A DNA stretch of 64,000 nucleotides from Purshia tridentata (lineage: Eukaryota; Streptophyta; Magnoliopsida; Rosales; Rosaceae). The stretch spans positions 1 through 64,000 of the forward strand of contig QANT01008378.1 in NCBI GenBank assembly GCA_003254885.1. The letters are read 5' to 3'. The translations under genes were made by a program, and so were the position numbers. Below the pieces are notes generated by a model. It had not been told where the DNA came from. It did not search any database and saw nothing but the letters and a program-made list of their open reading frames with translations. Shown here piece by piece: positions 59,070 to 64,000 of the stretch. Numbering within the stretch: position 1 is the stretch's first letter; each line of letters starts with the position of its first letter.

Positions 59070-62000
59070 ATGGGTGGACGGTGGGGATTTGATGGGTTGG
59101 ACCACCGCATGGCTGTGGTGGCGATGGTGTTTGTTTTACTATTCCATCATAATCTGAGCTCATGTTGGTGTCTCAATAGCGAAGGTCCGTACAGTTTTCT
59201 AACAGCTTGATTATGAATGGTTTTGGTTTCAAATATATTGGGCACACTGTGAAAAAGGGTGTTGTTTGGACGCAGGTTTAGCGTTGTTGAGGTTCCGGGA
59301 GAGAATTGTGAGAGACCCTTATGGTGCTCTCTCGAGTTGGAATAATGAAGGTGGAGGAAATGACCCTTGTTCATGGTTCGGGGTCGAGTGCTCCAATGGA
59401 AAAGTGGTCATCTTGTGAGTCTTTTTTTCCAAGATTTAACCATTCAACACTCAAATCATTTTTGATATATCTTGCAGTGTAAGAAATGTGTTCTCAACTT
59501 CGCATTCTACATTGTCAAGATTCAAGAAGTACTTCAATATTGAATACCAGCTTGATTTGAAGTGGGGTTTTGATATTCATATGAATATCATCTTAATATA
59601 GTGTATCTCACCACCATTGTTTTAGCTTGAAACTTGAAATTTAGTGATTTTTCTATGGTAACTTTGAATTTCTTCCAATTATATTTGAATATCATATCTA
59701 TGGTATTGTCCTCCTCATCCTATCAATGTAGAGACTTCCACTTCTTGTATTTAATTTCTGTTTCTTGGGAACCAAAGAGTTCAGTATTCTTAATTTCGTG
59801 AGCCTAAAGTCAATTTTGTTCAACTTGCAGGAATTTGAAAGATCTTTGTCTTGGAGGAACATTGGCCCCTGAACTAGGGAAGCTAGCTTACATACGATCT
59901 ATGTAAGAATATAACTGGTCCCAAATCTAACAAATGCACTCCAATGTTTTTTTTATATATATTTTTGAATCCTTTTGTTTCAAGGCATTGCCCTGAATCC
60001 GAATATGGTGCTTCTTTAATACAGTATTTTGCGTAATAATTCTTTTTCTGGAGACATTCCAAAAGAGATCGGAGACTTAATGGAGCTGGAGGTTTTGGAC
60101 TTGGGATATAACAACTTCAGTGGACCATTTCCATCTGATTTCAGCAACAACCCGTCTCTGACTACCCTGTATGTTGATCCTTTCAAACTGTTTGCATTTC
60201 ATGAGTCTTATTCTTTAATGACTTTTACTAAACACATCTTGTGACTCTTATTGCAGTTTACTCGACAATAACAGATTTCTTGGTTCCATATCTCCTGAAC
60301 TCTATGAGCTGAAGATTTTTTCTGAATGTCAAGTAGATGAGAGCCAGCTAACAAATGCTGCTTCTGGGACATGGTGCATGAGCAGATCCAGCAGTTGGTA
60401 AGAAAATGAAACCAATCTAAACTTATCTCTTTGATTAGATTTATATAGGCCTGTGAAGCTCGGGCCTAATTTAGTAGTAATTAGTTCAGTTTTCACCTCA
60501 TTTCCATTAATGCCACGGCTCTGTTCAAATAAGTTCAGAAAAATTCTGTATCCTTTGGCGTTACACATTTTCTATGGGAAGCAACACTAGAAATAATAAA
60601 TCTTCCCGTACCGTGTAGCATATTATTTTCTTCATTTAGTCCAGGATGACCTTTTTCTGTTTGTTAGGAACCCTGCCCAACATGGAGATACAGCTTCCCG
60701 CAGGCTGCAGCAGGTGGCAGAGGGCTCAGAGCCATCCAAAGTCGGAGACGAAAATGACCGGGGTTCACTATCATCTGCTTCTCCATCTTCCTCACCACCA
60801 CTTCATCAGCCTTCTTCACCATCTCCATTACCTTTTACAGTCTCAGTGCCACCCTCAGATTCACCATTTTTATCATCACCATCACTATCACCTTCACCTT
60901 CACCAAATTCCCCTTCACCGTCTCCCTCAAGCAGCTTTCTGACCCCTTCACCCTCGCCTTTGCTAGCACCAACTCCAGATTCTCCAGTCCCAATAAATCC
61001 AGCGACTGTTATTTCTGCTCCATCAGAATCCAGTCCAGCATCGATGCCTTCCCCTGCTTCAACACCAAGGCAAGGGGCTAAAAATAGTTCCAAGTCAAAG
61101 CACCGTGTAGTTCTGATTTGTGCAGGCGTTTTTGGGGGTGCTTTATTCATTTTAATTTCAGTCATTTGCATTATTCTCGTCCGAAGCAGTAAAGTTGTTA
61201 CTGTGAAACCCTGGGCCACAGGGTTAAGTGGGCAGTTGCAGAAAGCATTTGTAACAGGTCAGATTCGTGAGACTATGCAAGCCGCTTTTCCTTTTAATTT
61301 GGTGCAGTAAGATTTTCACTTCAATTTCATACATGTTTAAGTACTCAGCTTGATGAACTGCATTTCAGGTGTACCAAAGCTCAAACGATCAGAACTTGAG
61401 GCAGCATGTGAAGATTTCAGTAATATAATTGGATGTTTTTCGCATGGCAATGTGTATAAGGGGACTCTTTCAAGCGGGGTTGAAATAGCTGTGACATGTA
61501 TCACATTGACATCTCCAGGTGACTGGTCTAAAAATTTGCAGGCTCAGTTCAGAAAGAAGGTATAGGGAACAATTCAATCCAAGTTGATGCATTATTATTC
61601 CAAGAGCCCCTAATTGTTACTTCTATTGATATATATATAATTTTGATGTTGCAGGTAGAAACATTGTCCAAAGTGAACCACAAGAACTTTGTAAACCTTA
61701 TCGGGTATTGTGAAGAAGAAAAACCATTCACAAGAATGATGGTTTTTGAATATGCTCCAAATGGAACACTTTTTGAGCATGTACACAGTGAGTACTTTTT
61801 CTCTATGTTGTGAAGAAACTAAATCTATGAAGTGGCCAATCTATACTTATATAGAATTTTCATAATCAAATTGCATTGTTAAAGACCAACTTACATGGAA
61901 TTAAAAGGAATGATTGGGTTTGCACACGCTATCAGGGTTCCTATTTTCCAACCTCAAAATACATGGTATGCTATTCTGCGTTAGCTATAATATTATGCCT

Positions 62001-62770
62001 GCATATTAGGGCAATTGCTATAAAATCGATATGTATCATAACACAGCCTTCATTGACTCTTGCATTGATCAGGGAAGACATGCTTTATATGATCATGGAC
62101 CATCAAATTTGGAGCAACTGACATAATACTTTAGCACAGTTTTGATAATGTCAAAATTTTGCCTCTTGCAGTCAAAGAAGCAGAGCATTTGGACTGGGGA
62201 ATGAGACTAAGAATAGCCATGGGTATGGCATACTGTCTGGAGTATTTACACCAATTGAGTCCACCTATAGCCCAGAAGAACTTGCAATCGTGCTCTGTAT
62301 ACCTGACTGAAGACTATGCAGCCAAAATATCAGATTTTAGCTTCTGGAATGAAGTAACCGCAGCAAAGATGGGATCAGCTGGCAATGATCTTCCGGAAAT
62401 CCAATCTGCAGATCCAGAAAGCAATGTCTACTGCTTGGGGGTATTATTGTTTGAAATTATTACTGGTAGGATTCCATACTCTTTGGAAAATGGTTCTCTT
62501 GTAGACTGGGCATCACACTATCTAAAAGGGGAGAAATCCATAAGAGAAATGGTGGATCCTACCTTAAACTCTTTTGACGAGGAAGACCTAGAGAAATTGT
62601 TCGAAGTTATAAAAGATTGTGTCCATCCTGACCCGAAACAAAGACCAACAATGATGGAGATCACAGGTAGGTTGAAAGAAATCACAGCCATGGGACCTGA
62701 TGAAGCCACACCAAAATTATCACCTCTTTGGTGGGCAGAACTTGAAATTATGTCTACAGAAGGAAGCTGA
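59070..62770 (+). CDS. LRR receptor-like pseudokinase of the MDIS/MRH1 type
   Basis: Nine exons (59070-59184, 59276-59414, 59831-59902, 60025-60168, 60257-60397, 60668-61257, 61369-61559, 61655-61787, 62172-62770) give 707 residues. A signal peptide (MAVVAMVFVLLFHHNLSSC) is followed by the LRR N-cap (WNNEGGGNDPCSWFGVECSN), three or four LRRs to ~residue 185, a Pro/Ser-rich juxtamembrane region (~240-330), a membrane helix at ~349-373 (VVLICAGVFGGALFILIS) and a kinase-like domain. VAIK reads IAVT (Thr443). The catalytic HRD reads QKN (Asn545) and its loop Asn is Ser. DFG reads DFS (563-565). The domain is thus predicted inactive, as annotated for Arabidopsis relatives (At2g40270, At3g56050, MRH1/MDIS2). 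Relatives act in root-hair growth and pollen-tube guidance. Exon-per-LRR structure is regular. No disruption seen. Confidence 0.9.
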
Positions 62771-62989
62771 TTGTAAGGTCTACTTAATTTTCTTGTTTCT
62801 TTACTTATCATTTGCGTGTGCCTTGTTCTTTTACCTGATTATAGCATCAGTATGCATGTAGGGTATATATGATTGTATTGTGTCTTATCTAAGTTAGAAG
62901 AAAGGAAGTTGTAATTTGTAAATAGTCGAGACTGTCTTGAGAAATTGAGAATTTTAAGCTTTATACATGAAAAATATACCTCAGGGATC

Positions 62990-62995
62990 AATAAA
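62990..62995 (+). terminator. Candidate polyadenylation signal of the receptor-like gene
   Basis: AATAAA lies 220 bases after the stop codon in a T-rich context with TGTATTGTGTC upstream. That is a normal plant 3' UTR length. Confidence 0.4.
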
Positions 62996-63710
62996 TTTTA
63001 ACATAAAGGCTTCTTTTTGTTGGTCTCGACTTATGACTACTCTTATAGTTTCTTCTTCAAGTTAAAAAGTGTTGAACCCTACAACCCCCACAGCACAAGT
63101 ACCCCAAAAGTTCAAGGTAAACCATCGGTTGGCAGATTTTGTGGATGGTATTGCTCAGCCGAAGTAAACAGAAAGAAAATAAAAGATAAGAAGACAATGC
63201 CAGAGAATAAAATAACATATGTAAAAGAAAATCTGAAATGTGTTGCAATAATTGAGATATTTGGATGTTCTCACAACTTTGTTAATGTACAATGTGACTT
63301 TAGAAGAGATCTGTTTCTCACCGAGACAAATCAAACAATCCTCAAGGTACTATGATTAAACAAGAACAAAGAAGTTATAACTTGGAATCCTAATCTTCAA
63401 CCTATGCACCTATATTCTTTCTTGCATGACTCATCTTTGACTAGTGTGCAAAAAGGCTGCTTGCCGCTTGCTGTTCACAATCATCATCTATCCACAATAC
63501 CATATATAGAATTCCCTTTGGCCATCTTTTTCACTTGACCCATAACTTCTTCTTGTCAGGAGGCTTTGTAGCTAGACACTCTTAGAGAAATGATTTCTGG
63601 GAAACTTTTTCGAACAATGTAGTCCTGGTAATTCTATCTCTTCAAAAGTAAAAATGAAGTCTCCCACACAATGGAGTCATGAGCAGCATATATACAAGTT
63701 AAATTCTAGC
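62996..63710. other. Intergenic region between convergent genes
   Basis: No gene is recognised. The right part should contain the 3' UTR of the minus-strand TPR gene. A frame at 63017-63355 is Lys-rich, has no visible partner and is probably chance. Confidence 0.5.
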
Positions 63711-64000
63711 TCAGTCCCGTGCTCGATTGTACAAATCAAGAGTGTCTGCGTGGTTGGGGTCCATGCAGAGAGCTGCTTGACAATCTTGGAGAGCAGAGCT
63801 GAGGTCTCCAATTGATTCATGAAATGCAGCTCGAAGATGAAGCATTTGCAGGTCAGGTTTGAAAGCTATGGCCCTTGTAAGCTCTTCCACGGCTTCAGTC
63901 TCTTTTTGTTCATCCATCAGCACTGGTGTCATTGGATTCCATACATTAGCACAAGGTTCAGTTTTCACAGGAATAAAAGAACTCTTCCTACTTCCTTCAC
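63711..64000 (-). CDS. TPR-containing protein, C-terminal part (runs off the window)
   Basis: The open frame on the minus strand continues past the right edge, so only the last ~96 codons are visible. It reads SRKSSFIPVKTEP, then a tetratricopeptide-type pair of helices (EAVEELTRAIAFKPDLQML; LRAAFHESIGDLSSALQDCQ; AALCMDPNHADTLDLYNRAR) and a stop. The A/L/Y/P spacing of TPR motifs is clear, with about two repeats. The N-terminal part and full domain order lie outside. I cannot name the family. Confidence 0.75.
   Translation of the reverse strand, partial: EGSRKSSFIPVKTEPCANVWNPMTPVLMDEQKETEAVEELTRAIAFKPDLQMLHLRAAFHESIGDLSSALQDCQAALCMDPNHADTLDLYNRARD

Overview
The window is nuclear DNA of a eudicot plant. 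It is AT-rich, its genes carry many short GT-AG introns with T-rich 3' ends, and every recognisable protein has a plant-type relative (group IIb WRKY factor, plant UBA1, LRR pseudokinase receptor of the MDIS/MRH1 type, class IV glutaredoxin-like protein). Protein similarity makes a rosid, perhaps a member of the Rosales, my best guess, but the sequence alone does not settle the species. I recognise no rRNA, tRNA, CRISPR, viral or LTR-type sequence.

Layout from left to right. (1) 0-4.1 kb: intergenic, with a hairpin MITE, a second hairpin MITE of the same superfamily and a PIF/Harbinger-like MITE. (2) 4.2-14.9 kb (+): a 23-exon VPS35L (UPF0505) gene for endosomal recycling. (3) 16.7-21.8 kb (+): a SWAP-type splicing regulator with two SURP domains and a His/Ser/Arg-rich tail. 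(4) 22.2-24.4 kb (+): a small acidic gene not assigned to a family, with two SUMO-interaction-like motifs, a MITE at its 5' end and a probable one-base frameshift. (5) 24.4-31.1 kb: a gene-poor stretch holding an old diverged duplicate of the sequence upstream of that small gene. (6) 31.1-33.7 kb (+): a WRKY6/31/42-like factor. (7) 33.7-37.2 kb: repeats and a perfectly delimited Mutator-type MITE. (8) 37.2-40.3 kb (+): a TKL-type protein with a degenerate kinase domain. (9) 42.2-46.7 kb (+): ubiquitin-activating enzyme E1 with an unusual in-frame hydrophobic N-terminal extension. (10) 46.9-47.6 kb: an element with 40-bp terminal inverted repeats. (11) 51.3-48.6 kb (-): a ubiquitin-like plus LRR protein, tail to tail with E1. 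(12) 54.0-54.8 kb (+): an intronless glutaredoxin-like protein. (13) 59.1-62.8 kb (+): an LRR receptor-like pseudokinase. (14) 63.7-64.0 kb (-): the last exon of a TPR protein that runs off the window.

The genes are independent housekeeping and signalling loci, as expected in plant euchromatin, not a pathway cluster. Two themes recur. Two genes encode kinase folds that lack catalytic residues, and three loci touch ubiquitin or SUMO biology (E1, UBL-LRR, SIM-motif gene). I regard both as coincidences of location unless shown otherwise.

The most unusual items are a set of ~0.4-kb palindromic Mutator-type MITEs whose inner arms are conserved while their ends differ, the small SIM-motif gene with its ghost duplicate 6 kb away, and the hydrophobic E1 extension. 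Six single N bases each lie between matching sequence on both sides and look like unresolved assembly joins.
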